A stretch of DNA of 64,000 nucleotides, from NCBI GenBank assembly GCA_030817875.1, contig JAUSZU010000001.1, positions 1,364,001 through 1,428,000 of the forward strand, written 5' to 3'. Below the pieces are notes generated by a model that saw only the letters and a list, made by a program, of their open reading frames with translations, did not search any database and had not been told where the DNA came from. The DNA is from Flavobacterium sp. W4I14 (GTDB taxonomy: Bacteria > Bacteroidota > Bacteroidia > Sphingobacteriales > Sphingobacteriaceae). Numbering within the stretch: position 1 is the first letter of the stretch; the number at the start of each line of letters is the position of its first letter. Of the stretch, positions 54,448-61,772 are shown piece by piece. The position numbers and the translations under genes are program-made.

Positions 54448-55359
54448 TCAAACAATTCGATAAGAAGTAGGGGTGTGGTTAGTTAGTTTTTTAAAAAAGT
54501 TATTAAAATGGGTAGGCTCTTCAAAACCGAGGCAATAACCTATTTCTGATATATTCCAGTCGGTATGCTTGAGTAAAGCTTTAGCTTCACTTAATAAACG
54601 CTCAGTAATATAATGTGTAGTGGTTTTGCCAGTGGTTTCTTTAATTGCACGGTTTAAGTGGTTTACATGTACCGAAAGTTGCGAAGCATAATCTTTTGCT
54701 GAGCGCATGGTAAGCCTTTGTGTAGTCGTTTCGATGGGGAATTGACGCTCTAATAACTCCGTAAAAACAGAAGTGATCCTGGTATTGGCATCAGTATGTT
54801 TAAATAGCGTTTCGGATGGCTGTGTTTTTAGCGCAAAGTGTGTAATTTCAGTAATATAGTTTCTGAGCAGATCGTATTTATAGATGTAATCGGTATTGAT
54901 TTCCTCAAACATCTTATGAAAAATGCTTTCTATTTGAGCATCTTGTTTTTCATTTAAAATATACGCCGGTTTCCCGCCAGGTACGAACATGGGTAAATCA
55001 CCAATGTTTCCACGGATCTTTTCAGTAAAAAAAGCTTCAGTAAAAATGCAGAAATAACCTGTCACCTCGCTTTGTTTACCACTGGCCAGTTCCCATGTAT
55101 AAGGTACAAGCGGATTGAAGAAGATTAAAGCTGTGCCATTAATCTCGATACTTTTATCCGCATAATGGTAAACATTGTGTCCGCGGGTAAGGCAGATTTT
55201 GTAATAATCCCTGCGGTTATAACTCATTGGCTTATGATCATCCTTTAAACAGTCTTCTAATTTGAAAACGTTAAAGTGCCCCACGCCGTTCTGTAGGTTG
55301 TCTGGTAAGAAACTAAATTTATTCTGGTAAAAATCTTCAATGGTTTCAGGCTTGTTCAT
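54448..55359 (-). CDS. AraC family transcriptional regulator
   Basis: A 303-residue regulator. The N-terminal cupin-type domain (about 1-170, FFNPLVPYTWEL) likely senses a small molecule. The C-terminal two-helix-turn-helix domain carries YASQLSVHVNHLNRAIKE and ISEIGYCLGFEEPTHFNNFFKK. TAGGTTTG (complement of 55379-55386) fits its own -7 element. It sits upstream of the tandem SDRs, the likely targets, and is divergent from the TetR gene. Confidence 0.9.
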   Translation of the reverse strand: MNKPETIEDFYQNKFSFLPDNLQNGVGHFNVFKLEDCLKDDHKPMSYNRRDYYKICLTRGHNVYHYADKSIEINGTALIFFNPLVPYTWELASGKQSEVTGYFCIFTEAFFTEKIRGNIGDLPMFVPGGKPAYILNEKQDAQIESIFHKMFEEINTDYIYKYDLLRNYITEITHFALKTQPSETLFKHTDANTRITSVFTELLERQFPIETTTQRLTMRSAKDYASQLSVHVNHLNRAIKETTGKTTTHYITERLLSEAKALLKHTDWNISEIGYCLGFEEPTHFNNFFKKLTNHTPTSYRIV

Positions 55360-55430
55360 GAATCAAAGTTACAAAATTCAAACCTAAAATAAATCACCAT
55401 AATTAAAAGGAGATTTTGATGATAAAAATA

Positions 55431-55463
55431 TTTGCATTAAATATACCGATTGGTATATATTTG
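55431..55463 (+). promoter_or_regulatory. Promoter of the tetR cluster
   Basis: TTTG at 55431-55434 and TATATTTG at 55456-55463 match the Bacteroidota consensus with 21 nt between. The TetR-type operator overlaps the -7 element, so binding would block transcription. Confidence 0.7.
55441..55458. promoter_or_regulatory. TetR operator, copy 1
   Basis: ATATACCGATTGGTATAT, an inverted repeat with arms ATATACC and GGTATAT, overlapping the -7 element at 55456. An identical 16-bp core occurs at 56088-56103. Confidence 0.8.
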
Positions 55464-55483
55464 CATCGTCAATTTAAAAGAAC

Positions 55484-56071
55484 ATGACCAAGGCAGAAAA
55501 AACAAGAAATTTCATTGTAGAGAAAACGGCACCTATTTTTAATATGAAAGGTTACGCAGGCACTTCTTTAAATGATATTACTGCTGCTACGGGTTTAACC
55601 AAAGGCAGTATTTATGGGAACTTCGCCAATAAGGATGAAGTAGCGCTGGCAGCTTTTGATTATAACCTGAAAAATGTTTCATCAAAGATAGATGCTGACA
55701 TGAACAAACAGGTCAGCGTAAGGGATAAGCTTTTGGTATACATCAATATTTACCAAAAATTTATCGACGGTTCTGTATCAGAAGGAGGATGCCCTGTTTT
55801 AAATACTGCAGTTGACGCTGATGATACCCATCCCGAATTGCGGGAAAAAGTTTTGAAAGCAGTTTTAGGCTGGAAGAATAAAATTGCTAAACTTGTTGAA
55901 TCAGGTATTTCTGCCAAAGAAATTAATGCAGATCACAATCCAGAGCAGGTTGCATTAACAATTATTGCTATAATAGAAGGTGGCATCATGATTTCAAGGT
56001 TGACCGCAAAGCCTGCGCATTGGAATTTAATTATGGATTCGTTAAAAAAATATATCAATAGCCTCGGCTAA
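55484..56071 (+). CDS. TetR family repressor
   Basis: A 195-residue regulator. GTSLNDITAATGLTKGSIYGNF is split here only by length: the HTH is TSLNDITAATGLTKGSIYG, followed by the ligand-binding helices. It is preceded by the operator at 55441 and followed by an identical operator before the thioesterase gene, so it probably represses itself and the four-gene unit that follows. The ligand is unknown; fatty acyl compounds are possible given the targets. Confidence 0.9.
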   Translation: MTKAEKTRNFIVEKTAPIFNMKGYAGTSLNDITAATGLTKGSIYGNFANKDEVALAAFDYNLKNVSSKIDADMNKQVSVRDKLLVYINIYQKFIDGSVSEGGCPVLNTAVDADDTHPELREKVLKAVLGWKNKIAKLVESGISAKEINADHNPEQVALTIIAIIEGGIMISRLTAKPAHWNLIMDSLKKYINSLG

Positions 56072-56087
56072 AAATTTTTAAACTAAA

Positions 56088-56103
56088 ATATACCGATTGG
56101 TAT
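56088..56103. promoter_or_regulatory. TetR operator, copy 2
   Basis: ATATACCGATTGGTAT, identical over 16 bp to the site at 55441. It lies 6 bp before the thioesterase ATG, so binding may block transcription or act as a roadblock. Confidence 0.8.
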
Positions 56104-56109
56104 TTTATT

Positions 56110-56595
56110 ATGAAAAGAACCAGAACGATAACTTGGGACGACCCTATGAAAGGAGCGAAGGAAGCTATGCAGATGGATGGTGTTGATTATCTGCAAGCCA
56201 TGAGCGATCATAAATTTCCGCTGCCGCCATTGTTGCATACCTTGGATTTTAGTGTAAGCCTGATCGAAAAAGGCAATGTGGTTTTTGAATTTACGCCTCA
56301 GGAATTCCATTATAACCCAATCGGCACTGTGCATGGTGGGGTAATCACTGCTATTTTAGATTCGGCCATGGGCTGTTCGGTCCATTCGCTTTTACCTGCC
56401 GGAAAAGGATATACCACTTTAGAGCTGAAGGTAAATTTCCTGAAAGCCGTTACCATCCAAACCGGGAAACTCAAAACCGTAGGGAAGGTGATCAACCTTG
56501 GTGGACGTACCGCCTTGGTAGAAGCGCAATTAATTGATGAAAATAATAGCGTTTATGCTCACGCGGTGAGCACTTGTTTAATCTTAAAATTTTAA
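56110..56595 (+). CDS. PaaI-type hotdog thioesterase
   Basis: A 161-residue hotdog-fold acyl-CoA thioesterase. NPIGTVHGGVITAILDSAMG is the conserved family stretch, with the Asp on the long helix near the active site, and TTLELKVNFLKAV is the dimer strand. It hydrolyses acyl or aryl thioesters. It begins a unit with an SDR, DUF2798 and FabF, under the second TetR operator, and is separated from the SDR by 13 nt. Confidence 0.88.
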   Translation: MKRTRTITWDDPMKGAKEAMQMDGVDYLQAMSDHKFPLPPLLHTLDFSVSLIEKGNVVFEFTPQEFHYNPIGTVHGGVITAILDSAMGCSVHSLLPAGKGYTTLELKVNFLKAVTIQTGKLKTVGKVINLGGRTALVEAQLIDENNSVYAHAVSTCLILKF

Positions 56596-56608
56596 AAAAA
56601 AACATATA

Positions 56609-57379
56609 ATGAAAACTTCACAAAATACCGTTTTATTGATCGGCGGAACAGCTGGTATCGGTTTAGAAATCGCAAAACAGTTAACTGCTTTAGGTAATCA
56701 TGTAATTATTACGGGTAGAAACCAGGAACGACTAGATGCAGCTGCTGCATCATTACAAAATGTAACCACCATTCTTTCTGATGTGAGCAAGGCTGAGGAT
56801 GTAGATCAATTGGTAGCCCGCATCAAAGCCGATTTTCCTCATTTAAATATCGTGATCAATAATGCAGGGAGAGCAATCCTTTACAATTTAGCTGACCCCA
56901 ATCAGGATGCTTTTGCCAATGCAGAAGATGAAATGTTGACCAATTATTTATCGATTATCAGGATCAATCAAAAATTGTTACCTGTTTTAAAAGCACAGCG
57001 CGAATCAGCTATCGTAAACGTTTCATCTATTGTGGCTTATGTTCCTGGAGTTACATTGCCAACTTATGCAGCCAGTAAAGCTGCACTGCATTCTTACAGC
57101 ACTTCGTTAAGGTTAAGTTTAGAAGAAACTGCTGTTAAGGTTTTTGAATTGATGCCACCATTGGTGGATACAGAATTTTCGAAGGAAATAGGTGGCCATA
57201 ATGGTATTAAACCTTCGGTTGTTGCAGAAGACCTTTTAGCTGCTTTGGCCAATGATGAATTTGAAATCAGGGTGGGCGATACCGCTAAAATTTACGAACT
57301 GTTCAGGCAGTCGCCAGTTGATGCCCTGAATGTGATGAATGCCAACAGAAAAGCCTGGGTTGATTCAGTCCAGAATTAA
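56609..57379 (+). CDS. SDR family oxidoreductase (DltE-like)
   Basis: A 256-residue NAD(P)-dependent dehydrogenase. GGTAGIGLEIAKQL binds the cofactor, VINNAGRA follows, and YAASK (Ser in VNVSSIVAY) is the active site. The layout resembles DltE-type SDRs. Located between the thioesterase and DUF2798 genes, it may act on a ketoacyl or carbonyl substrate of the same pathway. Substrate unknown. Confidence 0.88.
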   Translation: MKTSQNTVLLIGGTAGIGLEIAKQLTALGNHVIITGRNQERLDAAAASLQNVTTILSDVSKAEDVDQLVARIKADFPHLNIVINNAGRAILYNLADPNQDAFANAEDEMLTNYLSIIRINQKLLPVLKAQRESAIVNVSSIVAYVPGVTLPTYAASKAALHSYSTSLRLSLEETAVKVFELMPPLVDTEFSKEIGGHNGIKPSVVAEDLLAALANDEFEIRVGDTAKIYELFRQSPVDALNVMNANRKAWVDSVQN

Positions 57380-57393
57380 AAAATATAGCAGGG

Positions 57394-57612
57394 ATGAAAA
57401 AGAAGCTAGCATTTGCATTTATTATGGCTGTTTTTACTACAGGAATAGTTACTTTCGCGGCCATAAGTGTTAATCTTGGATTTACATCGATCTTTATGAA
57501 AGTTTGGTTAAAATCATGGGGCATTTCTTACATTGTAGCCATCCCTGCTATATTAATTATTGCCCCACGCGTACAATCATTGGTCGATTATTTATTCAAG
57601 AATATTGACTAA
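57394..57612 (+). CDS. DUF2798 small membrane protein
   Basis: A 72-residue protein with two predicted membrane helices (LAFAFIMAVFTTGIVTFAAI and SYIVAIPAILIIAPRV) joined by a short loop with FMKVWLKSWG. The size and pattern fit DUF2798. It lies 14 nt after the SDR and 11 nt before fabF. Role unknown. Confidence 0.85.
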   Translation: MKKKLAFAFIMAVFTTGIVTFAAISVNLGFTSIFMKVWLKSWGISYIVAIPAILIIAPRVQSLVDYLFKNID

Positions 57613-57623
57613 AAATTATTAAA

Positions 57624-58874
57624 ATGAAAAGAGTAGTAGTAACAGGTTTAGGTGCTATAACGCCACTTGGTAATACCATTGAACAATTCTGGCAGCAAAT
57701 CTTAGCCGGAAAAAGTGGTATTGGTCCCATTACAAAATTTGATGCCAGTAAATTCAAAACCCGTTTTGCGGGTGAGGTAAAGGATTTTAATCCTGAAGAA
57801 TACCTGGAGAAAAAAGAAATTAAAAAGTACGACCTTTTTACCCAATATGCAATCGGGTCGAGCGATCAGGCGATAAAGGATGCAGGACTAGATTTTACTG
57901 CAATGACCGATGATCAATTGGCTGAAGTTGGTGTAATCTGGGCAACCGGAAACGGCGGGATCGGCACTTTTGAAGCGCAGCTGGAAGAATTTCATGCAGG
58001 CGATGGAACACCAAGGTTTAATCCTTATTTCATTCCAAAAATGATTGTCGATATTGCCGCTGGAGCCATTTCCATCCGTCATAAATTGCGTGGACCAAAT
58101 TATTGTACAGTGTCTGCCTGTGCATCATCTAATACCGCTATTATCAATGCTTTTGATACCATCCGTTTAGGAAAAGCAAGTGTAATGATTGCTGGTGGTT
58201 CTGAAGCTGCGTTAACCAAGTCATCTGTAGGTGGCTTTAATGCCGCTCAGGCTTTATCTAAAAATAACGAGGATCCACAAGGGGCTTCCAAACCCTTTGA
58301 TGCTGATAGAGATGGTTTTGTGATGAGCGAAGGCGCAGGTGCATTGGTTTTAGAAGATCTGGATCATGCTTTAGCACGTGGTGCCCACATTTATGCCGAA
58401 ATTATTGGTGGTGGAATGGCCGCTGATGCATATCACCTCACCGGAACTCCTCCTGATGGAATTGGTGCGGCTTTGGGCATGACAAAAGCTTTAAAAGACG
58501 CTGGAATTAGTGCAGATAAAATCGATTATATTAATGCACACGCCACTTCAACTGGATTAGGCGATTTAAGTGAATTACAGGCGATTAATACAGTATTCAA
58601 TGGTTTGCCAGTCGTAATTGGTGCAACCAAATCGATGACGGGTCATTTACTTGGTGCTGCCGGAGCAGTAGAAAGTGTAATCAGTGTTTTATCGATCAGA
58701 GATAATGTGGTGCCGCCTACTATTAATACCAAAAATCTGGACGAAAATATTCCAAAAGGATTGAATTTTGTGTTGGGAGAAAGTATTAAAAAGGAGATCA
58801 ATTATGTTTTAAATAACACTTTTGGTTTTGGTGGTCACACAGCGAGTACTATTTTTAAAAAGTACGAGGCTTAA
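57624..58874 (+). CDS. fabF: Beta-ketoacyl-ACP synthase II
   Basis: A 416-residue KAS II that elongates acyl-ACP with malonyl-ACP. Catalytic Cys is in VSACASSNTA, one His in NAHATSTGLGD and the other in KSMTGHLLGAAGAVE. It ends with NNTFGFGGHTA. Being the last gene of a TetR-regulated unit with a thioesterase and SDR, it may be a second, conditional copy rather than the housekeeping enzyme. Confidence 0.9.
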   Translation: MKRVVVTGLGAITPLGNTIEQFWQQILAGKSGIGPITKFDASKFKTRFAGEVKDFNPEEYLEKKEIKKYDLFTQYAIGSSDQAIKDAGLDFTAMTDDQLAEVGVIWATGNGGIGTFEAQLEEFHAGDGTPRFNPYFIPKMIVDIAAGAISIRHKLRGPNYCTVSACASSNTAIINAFDTIRLGKASVMIAGGSEAALTKSSVGGFNAAQALSKNNEDPQGASKPFDADRDGFVMSEGAGALVLEDLDHALARGAHIYAEIIGGGMAADAYHLTGTPPDGIGAALGMTKALKDAGISADKIDYINAHATSTGLGDLSELQAINTVFNGLPVVIGATKSMTGHLLGAAGAVESVISVLSIRDNVVPPTINTKNLDENIPKGLNFVLGESIKKEINYVLNNTFGFGGHTASTIFKKYEA

Positions 58875-58969
58875 CAGATTTTATCATTTCCAACTTAATT
58901 GGGATTTTATAAAGTGTTTGGTTAATAGCCAAGCACTTTTTTTGTTTTAGATTTGTTTTGAACCAATGC

Positions 58970-59033
58970 GTCATTCTCAACTTGATTGGGAATCGTAATG
59001 CAATAAGCTTTAAGATTCCCACCTGCGTGGGAA
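58970..59033. repeat. CGTCAT-type repeat
   Basis: CGTCATTCTCAACTTGATTG opens, and GATTCCCACCTGCGTGGGAATC forms the closing hairpin. It is related to the 25706 and 45511 elements. Confidence 0.7.
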
Positions 59034-59034
59034 T

Positions 59035-59304
59035 CAACTGGCCTTAGCGTCTCGCTAAGACCCTAATGATTTTTTGCCACGGAGACACAGAAGCACGGAA
59101 AAATAGACGGGTCTTCGACTACGCTCAGACTGACAAATCGCGTTGGTTATGCCGACGGTCAGCAAACCTCAACTGGCCTTATCGTCTCGCTAATACCCTA
59201 ATAATTTTATGCCACGGAGACATAGAAGCACGGAAAATGTAATATAACGATCTTCAATTACGCTCAGACGGACAATCACTTTGGGTTAAGCCGATGGGTT
59301 AGAA
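59035..59304. repeat. Tandem duplication of a 135-bp unit
   Basis: Unit 1 starts CAACTGGCCTTAGCGTCTCG at 59035, unit 2 CAACTGGCCTTATCGTCTCG at 59170. Both contain GCCACGGAGACA(C/T)AGAAGC and TACGCTCAGAC. The inverse of the GCCACGGAGGCAAGG motif is at about 49880-49905. Confidence 0.7.
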
Positions 59305-59340
59305 ACTAATAAACCAATGCCTAATGAACAAATGAACCCA

Positions 59341-59991
59341 TTACTTATCCATCAATAAATTAACCAGTTCTTTCAATTCTTCAATTTCCAGTTCCAATTT
59401 TTCTATTCTATTTTCCAGTTCAGTAGGATCAAATTGCGGTATGCTTATCGTTTCAGTTTCAGGTTCTACAGTGGTTTCGGCCTGTTCGCCTAAAAGATGA
59501 ACAAAGCGGGCTTCTTTTTGTCCAGCTTTTTTTGCCAGTTGTTTTACAAATGCAGGTTCTTCATCTGATAATTTCTGAAGCTGTTCTAAGACTTCTTCTA
59601 TGCTTTCAAATTCATATAATCTTCCCGAATTGCTATTGATTTCACCAGGTGTTAGAGGTCCGCGTAAAAGTAAAAGGCAGATAATGGCCAACTCCGAAGG
59701 TAATAAAGGATAAACAATGGCAAGATTATGTTTATATTTAGTTGCACGGCTTGATCCTCCTGTAGCAGTGGAGATTAAGCCTTTTATTTTGAGTTGGTTT
59801 AGTGTTAATATTATGGTTTCCTCATCGTAATTTACCACCGGATTTCTTGAGCTTTTCTGGTTGCATGCGGCAGTTAAACTGTTCAAAGTCATTGGGTAAT
59901 AATCGGGCGTGGTGCGGCTTTTTTCTATTAGTGCGCCTAAAACGCGTTGTTCTTCTGCTGATAAATCGGGTAGTGGTTTTACGTTGTCCAT
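59341..59991 (-). CDS. YceH family protein (DUF480)
   Basis: A 216-residue protein of the YceH type. LSAEEQRVLGALIEKSRTTPDYYPMTLNSL is here shown only in part; the family's hallmark is EQRVLGALIEK near the start and NSLTAACNQKSSRNPVV. Two winged-helix domains are expected (about 1-90 and 95-170), then a coiled coil at the end (LENRIEKLELEIEELKEL). DNA binding is predicted; the target is unknown. It stands alone. Confidence 0.9.
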   Translation of the reverse strand: MDNVKPLPDLSAEEQRVLGALIEKSRTTPDYYPMTLNSLTAACNQKSSRNPVVNYDEETIILTLNQLKIKGLISTATGGSSRATKYKHNLAIVYPLLPSELAIICLLLLRGPLTPGEINSNSGRLYEFESIEEVLEQLQKLSDEEPAFVKQLAKKAGQKEARFVHLLGEQAETTVEPETETISIPQFDPTELENRIEKLELEIEELKELVNLLMDK

Positions 59992-60166
59992 GTTATAAAA
60001 GTATAAATTGGTTGAACATTTTGAAAATTATTTTGTTAATGATTTATTTCTAGTGAGTTATACAAAAATATTACTCAATAGAATAATTCTAAATTTCCGA
60101 ATTGCTACATATTGAACATTAGAATAACGAACTTAGGAGTACATCCCAATATCTAAATATCCAATT

Positions 60167-60790
60167 ATGAAATCTTCCGATCAGAAACCAAATCAGGGTG
60201 ATAGCAGGCGCGATTTCCTCAAAAAAAGTTCTGTAATTACAGCCATTGCACTAACGCCTGGCGTTGCGGTTAAAGCAGCAGAAAGCAATGCTGATGAACG
60301 TTTCGCTCAACTTTTTGAGAAAATCCCATTAAAACTTACTGTAAATAATAAAGCCTATCAAACTACGGTTGAGCCCAGGGTAACGCTTTTAGATTATTTG
60401 CGCGAAGAATTACACCTAACAGGGACTAAAAAAGGATGCGACCATGGCCAGTGTGGCGCTTGCACCGTTCATGTTGATGGGCAAAGGGTAAATTCATGCC
60501 TCAGTTTAGCAGTAATGAATGAAGGAAAGAAAATTACCACGATTGAAGGGTTGGCTAATGGCGAAACTTTGCATCCAATGCAGGCTGCATTTATCAAGCA
60601 TGATGGTTTTCAATGTGGCTATTGTACGCCTGGTCAGATTATGTCAGCTGTGGCCTGTGTACGCGAAGGGCATACCGGTTCAAGAGCAGAAATAAGTGAA
60701 TATATGAGTGGAAATATCTGTAGATGTGGTGCTTATCCTAATATAGTTGATGCAATTATTGAAGTTAAGGAAGGAGGTGAAACGGTATGA
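60167..60790 (+). CDS. paoA: Aldehyde oxidoreductase, [2Fe-2S] subunit, Tat-exported
   Basis: A 207-residue iron-sulfur subunit. The N-terminus has a Tat signal (RRDFLKKSSVITAIALTPG), so the complex is exported folded. The first [2Fe-2S] site is GCDHGQCGACTVHVDG with VNSCL, and the second is CGYCTPGQI with NICRCGAYPN. It passes electrons between FAD and Mo subunits. Its stop overlaps the next start by 4 bp. Confidence 0.94.
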   Translation: MKSSDQKPNQGDSRRDFLKKSSVITAIALTPGVAVKAAESNADERFAQLFEKIPLKLTVNNKAYQTTVEPRVTLLDYLREELHLTGTKKGCDHGQCGACTVHVDGQRVNSCLSLAVMNEGKKITTIEGLANGETLHPMQAAFIKHDGFQCGYCTPGQIMSAVACVREGHTGSRAEISEYMSGNICRCGAYPNIVDAIIEVKEGGETV

Positions 60791-61770
60791 TCAATTTTCA
60801 ATACTTAAGAACAACCACGGCAAAGTCAGCAATTGGCTTATTGGTAAAAGATAAAAATGCCAAATTTTTGGCAGGTGGAACAAACCTGATCGATTTAATG
60901 AAAAGAGGTGTTACGGCGCCCGAAAAACTCATCGATATCAATCATGTTCCATTAAAACAGATCGAGCAGATTGGAAATAAAATCCATATTGGTGCTTTGG
61001 CTTCTAATTCGGCAGTTGCAGACAATGTGCTGATTAAAGAGAAACTACCATTACTTTCCTGGGCTTTACAGGCGGGCGCATCTGCCCAATTGAGAAATGT
61101 AGCAACGGTTGGTGGTAACATGATGCAGCGTACACGTTGTGGTTATTTTTACGATACCGAAATGCCTTGTAATAAACGCCAACCCGGTACAGGCTGTGGT
61201 GCTATGGAGGGTTTTAACCGAATGCATGCTATTTTCGGGACTTCAGAGAAATGTATTGCCGTTCATCCAAGCGATATGTGTATAGCATTAACGGCTTTAG
61301 ATGCTGAGGTGGTGGTAGCCAATGCTAAAGGAGAACGTAAAATGCCATTTAAAGATTTTCATCGCCTGGCAGGAGATACGCCTCAGTTAGACAATAACTT
61401 AAAAGCAGATGAAATGATTATCCGCTTGGAAATTCCGGTAAATAACCTTGCCAAAAACTATCATTATCTTAAAGTTAGGGATCGGGCTTCTTATGCTTTT
61501 GCTCTCGTTTCTGTAGCTGCAGCATTTGAGCTCAGCAATAATAAAATTACGGATATTCGTTTGGCAATGGGTGGAGTAGCACATAAACCCTGGCGTTTAA
61601 CGGCATCCGAAAATTTCTTAAAAGGAAAAGAAGCCACCTTATCGAATTTTGAACAGGCAGCTCAGTTGGCCATGAAGGATGCAAAAGGTTTTGGAGGAAA
61701 TGACTTTAAACTTAAACTGGCACCCAATACAATAATCGAGGCGTTGAATCTTGCAAAATCTAAAGCTTAG
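60787..61770 (+). CDS. paoB: Aldehyde oxidoreductase, FAD subunit with an extra Fe-S site
   Basis: A 327-residue FAD subunit of the xanthine oxidase family. AGGTNLIDLMKRG and TVGGNMMQRTRCGYF bind FAD. The insertion from about 118 to 170 has Cys in RTRCGYF, EMPCNKR, GTGCGAM and EKCIAV, the pattern seen in PaoB that binds an additional 4Fe-4S cluster. It overlaps paoA by 4 bp and precedes paoC by 2 nt. Confidence 0.93.
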   Translation: MINFQYLRTTTAKSAIGLLVKDKNAKFLAGGTNLIDLMKRGVTAPEKLIDINHVPLKQIEQIGNKIHIGALASNSAVADNVLIKEKLPLLSWALQAGASAQLRNVATVGGNMMQRTRCGYFYDTEMPCNKRQPGTGCGAMEGFNRMHAIFGTSEKCIAVHPSDMCIALTALDAEVVVANAKGERKMPFKDFHRLAGDTPQLDNNLKADEMIIRLEIPVNNLAKNYHYLKVRDRASYAFALVSVAAAFELSNNKITDIRLAMGGVAHKPWRLTASENFLKGKEATLSNFEQAAQLAMKDAKGFGGNDFKLKLAPNTIIEALNLAKSKA

Positions 61771-61772
61771 TT

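Larger units (their letters stand above)
58875..59340. other. Intergenic region with repeat and tandem duplication
   Basis: Contains a CGTCATTCTCAAC element with paired GGGAATCGTAATGC and GGGAATC (58970-59033), then a near-perfect tandem duplication of about 135 bp (59035-59169 and 59170-59304). No gene is supported here. Confidence 0.7.
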
